Origin: Clostridiales bacterium
GTDB lineage: Bacteria > Bacillota > Clostridia > Oscillospirales > Acutalibacteraceae
Length of the DNA: 64,000 nt
Direction: 5' to 3'
NCBI GenBank assembly: GCA_024684435.1
Contig: JAIKWV010000013.1
Coordinates: forward strand, 1-64,000
Shown here: piece after piece, positions 33,819 to 42,437 of the stretch
Position numbering within the stretch: the stretch's first letter is position 1
How the letters are laid out: the number at the start of each line of letters is the position of its first letter
Position numbers and translations under genes: made by a program
The notes under the pieces: model-generated
Databases searched by the model: none
Seen by the model: only the letters and a program-made list of their open reading frames with translations
Told to the model about the DNA's origin: nothing

Positions 33819-34166
33819 ATGAAAGTTACCGAAGCTGTAAAATTACTTGAGGCTGATGTGCTCTGCGGCGACGCCGGAGATGTGGAGATCTGCTCCGCCT
33901 GCGGCAGCGACATGATGAGCGACGTGCTCGCCTTTGTCAAGGAGCAGGCTTGTCTGCTCACAGGTCTTGTAAACCCCCAGGTCATACGTACCGCGGAGAT
34001 GATGGATATAAAATGCGTTATTTTCGTCCGCGGCAAAAAGCCCGATGAGGATATCCTCTCCCTTGCCCGGGCAAAGGATATCGTAGTCCTCCGCACAGGC
34101 ATGTCCATGTTTTCCGCCTGCGGAGCCCTTTACTCCGGTGGACTGAGGGGAGGAAAACCTGCATAA
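33819..34166 (+). CDS. DRTGG-domain protein
   Basis: Small protein of 115 residues with the DRTGG fold (MKVTEAVKLLEADVLCGDAGD, ACLLTGLVNPQVIRTAEMMD, ILSLARAKDIVVLRTGMSMFSACG). Such proteins occur in Clostridia beside an anti-sigma-type ATPase and hydrogenase-like iron-sulfur proteins; the biochemical role is not established but ligand sensing is assumed. ATG 33819 was chosen, with GGAAAGG upstream; a longer frame from 33708 has no ribosome-binding site. The last base of its stop codon is shared with the next ATG. Confidence 0.85.
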   Translation: MKVTEAVKLLEADVLCGDAGDVEICSACGSDMMSDVLAFVKEQACLLTGLVNPQVIRTAEMMDIKCVIFVRGKKPDEDILSLARAKDIVVLRTGMSMFSACGALYSGGLRGGKPA

Positions 34167-34585
34167 TGGGTATAACACTTAAATATAACGTTGACGGAGA
34201 GGATTTTACCCGCGCCGGAGAGGCCTCGGGTGAAATAAAGAAAACTCTCAAAAAGCTCGGCTTCCCTCCGGAAACTGTGCGCAACGTCGCCATTGCCGTT
34301 TATGAGGGAGAGATAAACATGGTCATCCATGCGGACGGCGGAGAGATCACGGCAGATCTTTCCGAGGACGAGATAACCGTTACTCTCGCCGACAAAGGTC
34401 CCGGTATACCGGACATCGATATGGCCATGAAGGAAGGCTATTCCACCGCCCCGGAAAACGTCCGCGCTCTGGGCTTCGGCGCAGGCATGGGTCTGCCAAA
34501 CATAAAAAAATATTCCGACGGTATGGATATAGAATCGGTGGTAGGTCAGGGTACTACCATTAAACTCAAATTTATTCCAAAATAA
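34166..34585 (+). CDS. RsbW-type anti-sigma ATP-binding protein
   Basis: GHKL ATPase/kinase of 139 residues, typical of the serine-kinase anti-sigma family. Motifs: N box NVAIAVYEGEINMVIHA, G1 box DKGPGIPDIDMAM and G2 box GLGAGMGLPNIKK-like FGAGMGLPNIKKYSD. It may phosphorylate a partner protein, or bind one in response to nucleotide state. It sits between the DRTGG and hydrogenase-like genes, an arrangement known from hydrogenase regulatory loci of Clostridia. No sigma factor or STAS anti-anti-sigma gene is adjacent. Confidence 0.88.
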   Translation: MGITLKYNVDGEDFTRAGEASGEIKKTLKKLGFPPETVRNVAIAVYEGEINMVIHADGGEITADLSEDEITVTLADKGPGIPDIDMAMKEGYSTAPENVRALGFGAGMGLPNIKKYSDGMDIESVVGQGTTIKLKFIPK

Positions 34586-34615
34586 GGAGTCGGCGATCTT
34601 TCGCCTGAAATTATT

Positions 34616-35914
34616 ATGTCTTCTTTTTTTCATTCGGTACGTCTTGACGAGGATAAGTGCAAAGGCTGTACCACCTGCATAAAACGCTGCCCCACCGGAG
34701 CTATCCGTGTGCGTCAGGGCAAAGCCCATATCCTCTCGGAGCGCTGTACGGACTGCGGAGAATGTATCCGCGTCTGTCAGCACCACGCGAAATATGCGGA
34801 ACGCGACGACCTTTCAAGGCTGTCGGAATTCAAATATAACATCGCGGTTCCCGCTCCCACGCTTTACGGTCAGTTCAGCAATATCGAGGACACAGACTAT
34901 ATCCTCACCGCCCTCAAGCACTGTGGCTTTGACGACGTGTTCGAGGTCGCTGGAGGCGCTGAGAGAGTATCCGAACTCACCCGCGAATTCATGGCGTCGG
35001 ACAAGGCGGTGCGGCCCGTTATCTCCTCCGCCTGCCCCGCGGTGTGCAGGCTTATCAGAGTCGCTTTTCCGAAGCTTATCCCCAATGTTATTCCTCTCAA
35101 CTCACCCATGGAGGAGACCGGGCGGCTTGCCCGCGAAAAGGCGAGAAAAACCACCGGGCTTGCGGATGAGGACATCGGCGTGTTTTTCATAACCCCCTGC
35201 CCCGCGAAAATAACCGCCATAAAACAGCCCATATGCCTTGAAAAATCATATATAAGCGGCGCTATAGCCATCAAGGATATTTACCCCATGCTTTTAAAGC
35301 AGATAAAGGCGCTTCAGGAAGAAAATCCTGAAAACCTGAAATCCGCCGGGCTTATCGGCATAAGCTGGGCGACCAGCGGCGGAGAATCAGCCGCCCTGCT
35401 CAGGGACAGTTATCTTGCGGCAGACGGCATTGAAAACGTCATAAAGGTCCTTGATGAGATAGATAACGAAAAACTTAAAGGCATTGATTTCGTGGAGCTG
35501 AACGCCTGTACCGGCGGCTGTGTGGGCGGTTCTCTCACGGCGGAGAATCCCTTTGTTGCAAAGGCGCGTCTTCAGCAGCTCCGCAGAGGTATGCCTGTTT
35601 CAAGAAGCCACATAGACAAATCCGAAAACGTGGACGGTATGTACTGGCAGCGTCCCCTCACCGGGATAGACGTTCTGCGTTTGTCGGAGGATATTACTCA
35701 GGCTATGAGTATGATGAACCATATGGAGGAGATAAGGGCGAAACTGCCCGGTCTTGACTGCGGCACCTGCGGCGCTCCCTCCTGCGCCGCACTTGCGGAA
35801 GATATCGTGCGTGGCTATGCAAAAGAAACGGACTGCATCTTCCGCCTGCGGGATCAGCTGGACGCTCCGCTGTTCAAGGATATTTTCCCCGCTCCCTTCC
35901 GTAAGCCCGAATAA
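34616..35914 (+). CDS. [FeFe]-hydrogenase-like sensory protein
   Basis: Iron-sulfur protein of 432 residues. Two 4Fe-4S ferredoxin motifs lie at the N-terminus (CKGCTTCIKRCP, CTDCGECIRVC), then an H-cluster domain with SSACPAVC (138-144), TPCPAK (193-198) and a third motif NACTGGCVGG near 296-305, and a C-terminal FeS domain LDCGTCGAPSC near 382. In catalytic [FeFe] hydrogenases the first motif is TSCCP; here the first cysteine, the proton-transfer residue, is alanine, while the cluster ligand cysteine is kept. That change is typical of putative sensory hydrogenases (groups C/D), so a hydrogen- or redox-sensing role is more likely than bulk turnover. The neighbours support regulation. Confidence 0.82.
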   Translation: MSSFFHSVRLDEDKCKGCTTCIKRCPTGAIRVRQGKAHILSERCTDCGECIRVCQHHAKYAERDDLSRLSEFKYNIAVPAPTLYGQFSNIEDTDYILTALKHCGFDDVFEVAGGAERVSELTREFMASDKAVRPVISSACPAVCRLIRVAFPKLIPNVIPLNSPMEETGRLAREKARKTTGLADEDIGVFFITPCPAKITAIKQPICLEKSYISGAIAIKDIYPMLLKQIKALQEENPENLKSAGLIGISWATSGGESAALLRDSYLAADGIENVIKVLDEIDNEKLKGIDFVELNACTGGCVGGSLTAENPFVAKARLQQLRRGMPVSRSHIDKSENVDGMYWQRPLTGIDVLRLSEDITQAMSMMNHMEEIRAKLPGLDCGTCGAPSCAALAEDIVRGYAKETDCIFRLRDQLDAPLFKDIFPAPFRKPE

Positions 35915-35953
35915 CAAGATATAAAAATCAATTTCAGAAAAGAGGGTGGATCT

Positions 35954-38095
35954 ATGAGTTTATTAAGCAAACTTATCGCGTACATCATGCTTATTACATC
36001 AATTCTCACACCGCATCTGGCAAAGTCGTTCTCAACGCCCACACCGGACAGCATCAGAACAGCTGACGTCCGTGCAAGTATAAGGAACGGCGAAGACGCT
36101 CATATCTATGAACTGGACAATGAGAACGTCTCCTTCGCGGCGGAGGATAATTTCTATTATGTGAACAATATAATAGTTGTGTTTTTTGCTCCGGGCGTTT
36201 CCGATTTCAAAAAGGCGGAGATCACCGCTTCCGTTAACGGCAAATGCGTGGGCTACAACAACATTGTTGACCAGTGGCAGATCGAGGTAAGAGAGGCTCC
36301 CCTCGACAGGCTCACTGCAATTTGTGAAGAGCTTAAGGAATACGACGAAGTCCTGGAGGCAACGGTAGACGAAGCAAATATCGTCCAGGAATGCGCCATA
36401 CCCGACGATCCCTGGTCAGGAGCATCGTTTGACGAAAACAATCCTTCCGGCAAGAACTGGTGGATAGAGGCTACGGAATGCCTCAGCGCGTGGGATTATA
36501 ACGATTATTTCAATCATATCGACGTGGGCGTTGTGGACAATGGCATATACCTGGAGCATGAAGATCTCTCCGACATTGAGCTTGCCGAGGATTATGCTGA
36601 AAACAACAGGCCTTCCGCTCACGGCTCGGCGGTTACGGCTCTGATCGGAGCCACAGCGAACAACCAAAAGGGTATTACCGGAGTTTTGTGGAACAAAACG
36701 ATACACACAGTGGATGTGTTCCCGGACAGCGATCAGAACTTTGAATCCTCATCCATGATCTATTGGGGCCTGACCGCCTGCGTTTCCGCGGGTGCAAAGG
36801 TAGTAAACTTCTCAGTAGGAAACGTTGTTTATTCATATTCCGTACCTTCTGAGTCAACCGTAAACAGGAACGCCGTCAACGCTTCATCCTATATGTCGTC
36901 GCTTTTAAATAAGGGCTATGATTTTATAGTAGTGGAATCTGCGGGAAACGGTTATTCTGACACTCACGTAAGCTATGACACAAAGTACAACGGTTATTTC
37001 TGTTCAATAAATCTTGAAAACACAGGAAAAGGCGCGGAAATGGCGCAGAAGATAAACGACCGTATCGTCATCGTGGGCGCCGCTGAAAATCTAAACTACA
37101 AGAGTTATCAGCAGGCTGTAAGCTCCACCATGTCCTCCTGCGTGGGAGACAACGTGGATATCTGCGCCCCCGGCAGAAGTGTGTATTCTTTAAACTACAG
37201 CGACAGCACCAAAAACAACGAGTACGCTTCATGGGGAGGCACATCAATGGCGGCGCCTATCACTGCGGGCATACTAGCGCTCACATGGTCCGTCAACCCG
37301 GAGCTTACGGGAGCCGATGTTCGCAGCATCGTCATTGCTGAGGAAAACACACCTTACATAGTAGCTGACAACACCAGCACTCTTCATCCCCAGGAATACG
37401 TTTACCGCATGGTGAACGCAAAGCGTTCCGTTGAGGCGGCTATTGCGACGCTTCTCGCTGACTACACCCTTGTTGACGAAGCTATCGCGAGGGCAAACGC
37501 CCTTGATTTCAGTATATACACTCCCCTGAGCGTACAGAGAGTGACCGACGCCATTGAGGCTGTGGATCGCACGAAGACCGCCGCGGAGCAGTACGAAGTT
37601 GATCAGATGGCTGAAGCCATAGATTACGCCGTAAGTATGCTCGTGTTCCGTCCCCCCACCATTGCGGCGGCTGAGGGGCAGGACGTGGCTATTGACAGAG
37701 ATAAGCATATAATTTATCACATAAACGAGAGGACTTCACGGGAAGCTCTTGCCGAATTGCTCAACGTGTCAAACGGCACGGTGGAGATCATTACATCCTC
37801 AAGATTTATCGGTACTGGTTCAGTTGTTAACATCTATAACAGGGAAGGCGAACTGTACTCATCTTACAACGTCATCATTTTCGGAGACATTGACGGCAAC
37901 GGTATCATAAACACTTCGGATTATTCCGCGCTTGTGATGTATTTCGCGGGGAACAACGATCTTGGGGACAGAACGTCTCCCTACTATATGGCGGCCGATC
38001 TTACCGGCGAAGGCAGGGTAGGAATCACTGACGTTCCCATACTCACTGCTCACCTTTCCGCAAGCATACCCATTATTCAGAACGAAATAAGATAA
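35954..38095 (+). CDS. Subtilisin-like protease with dockerin
   Basis: Secreted S8 serine protease of 713 residues. The signal peptide is at 1-25, a propeptide-like region follows, then the catalytic triad D195 (VGVVDNGIY), H223 (SAHGSAVTAL) and S431 (GGTSMAAP). A helical segment (about 500-580) and a ~75-residue beta module with FIGTGSVVNIYN lead to a type I dockerin (GDIDGNGIINTSDYSALVMYF ... ADLTGEGRVGITDVPILTAHL). A dockerin implies attachment to a cohesin-bearing scaffold, but none is encoded here. GAGGGTGG precedes the ATG. The pre-dockerin module recurs in the adhesin at 46549-51864. Confidence 0.9.
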   Translation: MSLLSKLIAYIMLITSILTPHLAKSFSTPTPDSIRTADVRASIRNGEDAHIYELDNENVSFAAEDNFYYVNNIIVVFFAPGVSDFKKAEITASVNGKCVGYNNIVDQWQIEVREAPLDRLTAICEELKEYDEVLEATVDEANIVQECAIPDDPWSGASFDENNPSGKNWWIEATECLSAWDYNDYFNHIDVGVVDNGIYLEHEDLSDIELAEDYAENNRPSAHGSAVTALIGATANNQKGITGVLWNKTIHTVDVFPDSDQNFESSSMIYWGLTACVSAGAKVVNFSVGNVVYSYSVPSESTVNRNAVNASSYMSSLLNKGYDFIVVESAGNGYSDTHVSYDTKYNGYFCSINLENTGKGAEMAQKINDRIVIVGAAENLNYKSYQQAVSSTMSSCVGDNVDICAPGRSVYSLNYSDSTKNNEYASWGGTSMAAPITAGILALTWSVNPELTGADVRSIVIAEENTPYIVADNTSTLHPQEYVYRMVNAKRSVEAAIATLLADYTLVDEAIARANALDFSIYTPLSVQRVTDAIEAVDRTKTAAEQYEVDQMAEAIDYAVSMLVFRPPTIAAAEGQDVAIDRDKHIIYHINERTSREALAELLNVSNGTVEIITSSRFIGTGSVVNIYNREGELYSSYNVIIFGDIDGNGIINTSDYSALVMYFAGNNDLGDRTSPYYMAADLTGEGRVGITDVPILTAHLSASIPIIQNEIR

Positions 38096-38141
38096 CCGTT
38101 TGACCTATAACACAGCAGCTGACTGGGGGTAAAAAAGACAA

Positions 38142-39659
38142 ATGATAAAGGAAAAACTGGCTGATTTAAAGGAAAAAATATTCGGCGATAATTCCTTGTC
38201 TCCTAAAGAACAATTCGGTTACGCCGGTGGTGTTTTCGGCAATTCCATGGGACAGGACAGCGTAAACACGTTTTCAGACAAGTTCCTCCGCGGGTACACG
38301 AAGATATCAAACCGCCGCATGACTATTATGGGCGACATTTTCAACATAGCCGGTCTTATTATTTCACCGATCGTGGGAAATATCGTTGACACACCGGCAA
38401 AGAAAAACAAGCGCACACCAACAAAGACTATCCTTATGCTCGCCCCTGTCCCCTTTTCCATCACCTCCATGCTTCTGTTCATTGTTCCCTTTTCAAATCC
38501 CTTTTATAATTTCCTTTGGGCTTTTATTTCAAAATTCATATACAACACATCCGACGTCTTTTACGACACCTCCCTTAACGCAACGTCACTGCGCATGACC
38601 GACAACGCCAACGACAGAAAAAATTTATATACTCTTGCCACCTTCGCTCAATCCTTGGGCGCCATGCTGCCGGGATGGCTGATACCCATTGTTGTGGGCT
38701 TGGCAAAAACTCCGGCAGGCAAGCAAAGAAGTTATTTCTTCGTGGCTTTGATCTTCTGCATCATAGGTCTTATTACCATGTTCGCCCCGTATTTCACGAT
38801 TAACGAAAACCTGCGTGTTGAAAAACGTCCTGAAAAAGTAAAGCTGAACTGGGACAGCAAGACATTTTCCACCATGCTGCACAGCCGCTCATTCTTAGCT
38901 ATACAGGCGGGCAATTTCTTTGAGCAGATAAGACAAATCTCCTATAAGCTTCTTCCGTACATATATGAGGACTGCTTTGATGACCTTAAGATGAAGGCTG
39001 CGATCGACGCTCTCAGCGGCTCTTTATCCTATGCGGGCCTTGTTGCCACGCCAAAGATCAACAGCAAATTTTCACCCCGCACGGTCATGTCCGGCAGCTT
39101 TGCCTTTACAGGCGTTTTCTACATTCTGATGTCCGTTTTCGCGTTCAGATACAACTCGGCGAAAATGAAAAAATACCGGTATCTGGTAGGCTTGATGTTA
39201 GGTCTTGCCGGTATGCCGAATAACGCGATAATAGCCACAAAGAAGATCCTTCTTGGAGACTCCACGGATTACATGGAGTGGTACTCCACCAAAAAGTACG
39301 GCACGCCCATACGCAGCGAGGGACTTATCAGCGCCACCCAGTCTCTTTTGGGTTCCCTTTATAATTTCCTGAGAACCAGATTTTACAACACCACATTTGA
39401 AAGGATCGGTTATGTTACCGGAGCCTCAAAAGAAGGCATTACACAAAGCACAAAAACTCTTCGCGGCATTTATCTCATGTTCACGCTTTGCGGGGTTGTG
39501 GGCAACTTCCTTGCCGCCGGCGCTTATCTGCTTGATGACTTCCACGGCGCTAAAAAAGCGGCAATAATGGAAGAACTTACGGAATTCCGCAATGAAAGAA
39601 AGAAATTGCAGGAAGAATTGGAAGAAACAAATGACGAAACAACCATCGACGCAAACTGA
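38142..39659 (+). CDS. MFS sugar transporter (GPH-like)
   Basis: Membrane transporter of 505 residues with about twelve hydrophobic segments, resembling the glycoside-pentoside-hexuronide branch of the major facilitator superfamily. The first segment region includes FGYAGGVFGNSMGQD and the cytoplasmic loop after TM2 has GNIVDTPAKKNKRTPTK, matching the charged DR..R.KRP-type loop. The C-terminus is a long charged helix (ELTEFRNERKKLQEELEETND). It probably imports an oligosaccharide handled by the two enzymes encoded next; the following gene starts 29 bases before this one ends. Confidence 0.82.
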   Translation: MIKEKLADLKEKIFGDNSLSPKEQFGYAGGVFGNSMGQDSVNTFSDKFLRGYTKISNRRMTIMGDIFNIAGLIISPIVGNIVDTPAKKNKRTPTKTILMLAPVPFSITSMLLFIVPFSNPFYNFLWAFISKFIYNTSDVFYDTSLNATSLRMTDNANDRKNLYTLATFAQSLGAMLPGWLIPIVVGLAKTPAGKQRSYFFVALIFCIIGLITMFAPYFTINENLRVEKRPEKVKLNWDSKTFSTMLHSRSFLAIQAGNFFEQIRQISYKLLPYIYEDCFDDLKMKAAIDALSGSLSYAGLVATPKINSKFSPRTVMSGSFAFTGVFYILMSVFAFRYNSAKMKKYRYLVGLMLGLAGMPNNAIIATKKILLGDSTDYMEWYSTKKYGTPIRSEGLISATQSLLGSLYNFLRTRFYNTTFERIGYVTGASKEGITQSTKTLRGIYLMFTLCGVVGNFLAAGAYLLDDFHGAKKAAIMEELTEFRNERKKLQEELEETNDETTIDAN

Positions 39660-41367
39660 TAAATACAGGGAATTGCTTTTATCCTGGTGCGAATATCTGC
39701 TGAAAATGCAGATCACCCGCGAGGATGACGAATATTTCGGCGGCTTTCGCTGTGAGTCCTGCGAACATATACACGGCAGAGCCGACAACGCCATATTCCC
39801 CCTTGTATATACGTACTTTCTGACCGATGACGAAAGGTTCCTTGACGGAGCAAAAAGACTGCTCTCATTTCGTCGGTTGCTTACCCATGAGGACGGCTCG
39901 GTACAGAATGATTTCGGCAGTCAGTGGAAGGGCATTACCGTATTTTCCGCAATAAATCTTTATAAGACCCTCAAACATTTCGGCAAAAAACTTCCCGCTG
40001 ATCTTCATAGAGAACTGGAGAATATTTTTGCCGCCTCCGCCTGCTGGGTACATGAAAACGTAAAGCTCGGCTTCAAGGCAAACATAAATTACTACTGCGC
40101 CGCCTGCGCTGTGAACGCCATGTACGGCGAATACTTCAACTCACCGAAATATACAAGTCAGGCAAGGGAGCTTCTCGCCTACTGCATGGGGAATTTCACT
40201 GCTGACGGCTTGATAACCGGCGAAGGGCAGCCCCACGATTTCCACACCGAAAAAGGCTGCGCTCCCATAGATATCGGCTATGACATTGAGGAATCCCTGC
40301 CATGTCTTACTGACGCGGCTGTCATACTTGGGGATAAAGACGTACTCTCAAAGCTGTGCGTATATATCCGAAAGGCTCTTGATTTCATGCTTCTCGACGG
40401 AGGCTGGGACAATTCCTTTGGCGTGCGAAACAACAAGTGGACCTATTACGGCAGCCGCACCTCTGACGGCTGTATAGGCGCGTTTACCGAACTGGGCAGG
40501 ATCGAACCCGTATTCTTTGAGGCGGCGGAACGTACCTTTGAAATTCTCAGAGCCTGCACATCTGACGGCGCTCTTTACGGCGGACCCCAATACAAAGAAA
40601 ACGGTCAGCCCCCCTGCGTTCACCACACCTTCTGCCACGCGGCGGCTCTGGCGGACGCCCTCTGCCGCGGTCTTTCTGAGCATGAACGGATTTCCCTGCC
40701 CTGCGACAGTGACAGGCTTGACTTCAAATATTACCCGGAGCTTGACACATACAAGATATACGCCGGCCCGTGGACAGCTGCGGTGACCGCCTACGACTAC
40801 TCCACCTACACCTATCCCCGCGGGGCGGCTCACGCCTCCGGCGGCGCTCTTTCAATGCTGTATCACCGAGGCATGGGAGCTGTGATCGCCGGCTCCGTAT
40901 ATGAGTACAAGCCCACGGAGATCTACAATATGCAGCTTCCGCAAAACGTGGAACACCGCACGCTCATACCCCGATGCGAGTATGAAAAAAACGGGATAAA
41001 ATACGCCACCTGTCTTGACGGGGGCGCAAAGGTAAACGTGACAAAGGACGCCGATTCCGTCTGCGTTTCGGTCAGAGCAAAGTTTTGCAGTGTGGAAGAA
41101 AAGAGGGCGGAAGACCCCGACCTTATCGCCGGCTTTGAATATATTTTCTCACCGAATGGCGTTAAAATGACCGTTCAAATAAACAGACCAGACGCCGAAA
41201 TATACTTTGTGCTTCCCGTCATCAAGGATACAGCGACCCCGGTAACCGACTCAAAATACATATGCAGAGATATATTCTTCCTTGTGGGCGGATTCGCCGC
41301 AAAGGAATATACTTTTTCGCTTGACAAAAAAATTACTATATACCTCGGAGGGACCGACAATGAATGA
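39631..41367 (+). CDS. Alpha-toroid glycan-active enzyme, unassigned family
   Basis: Cytosolic protein of 578 residues. The first two thirds show the repeating helical-pair pattern of (alpha/alpha)6 toroid enzymes, with many Trp/Tyr/His blocks (GRADNAIFPLVYTYF, GFKANINYYCAACAVNAM, GEGQPHDFHTEKGC, DGGWDNSFGVRNNKWTYYGSRTSDG); the last third looks like a beta-sandwich. That is the build of several polysaccharide lyases and glycosidases, but no specific family can be named. ATG 39631 with GGAAG upstream is preferred to the longer frame from 39592. It is translationally coupled to the MFS gene and to the GH130 gene, indicating a shared substrate. Confidence 0.65.
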   Translation: MTKQPSTQTDKYRELLLSWCEYLLKMQITREDDEYFGGFRCESCEHIHGRADNAIFPLVYTYFLTDDERFLDGAKRLLSFRRLLTHEDGSVQNDFGSQWKGITVFSAINLYKTLKHFGKKLPADLHRELENIFAASACWVHENVKLGFKANINYYCAACAVNAMYGEYFNSPKYTSQARELLAYCMGNFTADGLITGEGQPHDFHTEKGCAPIDIGYDIEESLPCLTDAAVILGDKDVLSKLCVYIRKALDFMLLDGGWDNSFGVRNNKWTYYGSRTSDGCIGAFTELGRIEPVFFEAAERTFEILRACTSDGALYGGPQYKENGQPPCVHHTFCHAAALADALCRGLSEHERISLPCDSDRLDFKYYPELDTYKIYAGPWTAAVTAYDYSTYTYPRGAAHASGGALSMLYHRGMGAVIAGSVYEYKPTEIYNMQLPQNVEHRTLIPRCEYEKNGIKYATCLDGGAKVNVTKDADSVCVSVRAKFCSVEEKRAEDPDLIAGFEYIFSPNGVKMTVQINRPDAEIYFVLPVIKDTATPVTDSKYICRDIFFLVGGFAAKEYTFSLDKKITIYLGGTDNE

Positions 41368-42322
41368 GATCCTTAAAAAGCTTGACAAACCCGTACTCAC
41401 CCGCTTTGACGTACCCTACCCTGCCGCCCTTGTTTTCAACGCCGGCGTGGCAAAGTATAACGGCAAGTACGTTATGATGTTCCGCAACGATTACGGCAGC
41501 TTTGAGGAGCACCGGCTGGACGGCACCAACATAGGTCTTGCCACCAGCGACGACGGCATCAACTGGACAGTGGCGCCCAAGCCCTGTTTTGAATACCACA
41601 CGGATGAGATAGTTCGGGTCTACGATCCAAGAATAACCGTTATCGACGGTGAGTGTTACATCTGCGCGGCGGTGGATACCCGTCACGGCATCTGCGGCGG
41701 GATATTCAAAACAACGGATTTTGACAAATTCGAGCTTATCTCTATTTCCGCTCCGGACAACCGGAACATGGTGCTGTTCCCGGAAAAGATCGGAGGGCTT
41801 TATACCCGACTTGAGCGGCCAATGCCCGTTTATTCAAGAAGGCACCGCGACCGTTTTGATATGTGGATGGCTCAGTCCCCGGATCTGCGTTTCTGGGGCA
41901 ACAACAGGCTGGTAATGGGCGTTGAAGACGTACCCTTTGCCAACGACAAAATAGGCCCCGCCGCTCCCCCCGTCAAGACCGAAAAGGGCTGGCTGACCAC
42001 CTTCCACGCGGTGGTGCTTGATCCGGAAGGCGGCAAAAACGGCTGGGAAAACAGATGGACAAAATCCTACACCGCGGGCATCATGCTCCTTGACCTTGAG
42101 GACCCGGGAAAGATAATCGGCAAATACGATGAACCCATACTGTTCTGCAACCGGGACTTTGAGGAAGAGGACGGTTTCCGCAAGAGCGTTGTGTTCCCCG
42201 GGGGCATGATACTGGAGGACAGCGGCGAAATAAAATTCTATTACGGCGCCTCAGATACGGTGGAATGTCTCGCCACAGCGGACGTAAACGATCTTATTCG
42301 CCTGTGTCTTGAGGGAAAATAG
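41360..42322 (+). CDS. GH130 glycoside phosphorylase/hydrolase
   Basis: Five-bladed beta-propeller enzyme of 320 residues typical of GH130, whose members split beta-mannosides, usually with phosphate. Features: NAGVAKYNGKYVMMFRND, IGLATSDDGINW, RVYDPRITVIDGECYI with the catalytic-region aspartate, MVLFPEKIGGLYTRLERP (phosphate-site residues) and KIGPAAPPVKTEKGWLTTFH. ATG 41360 has GGAGG eight bases upstream and overlaps the previous gene by 8 bases. With the transporter and toroid enzyme it suggests uptake and phosphorolysis of a mannose-containing oligosaccharide. Confidence 0.9.
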   Translation: MNEILKKLDKPVLTRFDVPYPAALVFNAGVAKYNGKYVMMFRNDYGSFEEHRLDGTNIGLATSDDGINWTVAPKPCFEYHTDEIVRVYDPRITVIDGECYICAAVDTRHGICGGIFKTTDFDKFELISISAPDNRNMVLFPEKIGGLYTRLERPMPVYSRRHRDRFDMWMAQSPDLRFWGNNRLVMGVEDVPFANDKIGPAAPPVKTEKGWLTTFHAVVLDPEGGKNGWENRWTKSYTAGIMLLDLEDPGKIIGKYDEPILFCNRDFEEEDGFRKSVVFPGGMILEDSGEIKFYYGASDTVECLATADVNDLIRLCLEGK

Positions 42323-42332
42323 GTCTTATCTC

Positions 42333-42361
42333 TTGAAAAATCACGAATTTATGTGTATAAT
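42333..42361 (+). promoter_or_regulatory. Promoter of ileS
   Basis: TTGAAA (42333-42338), 17 bases, TATAAT (42356-42361). The leader to the ATG is about 75 bases, too short for a T-box. Confidence 0.7.
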
Positions 42362-42437
42362 ATTTTATTGTGAATTTTTAGTTAAGTAATCAGACTGCCT
42401 GTCTCCCGGCGGGCAAATCGAAAGGACTGTTTTATAT

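Noticed and set aside
42323..42437. T-box leader before ileS
   Set aside because: Only about 75 bases lie between the -10 box and the ATG, with no antiterminator T-box sequence or terminator hairpin.
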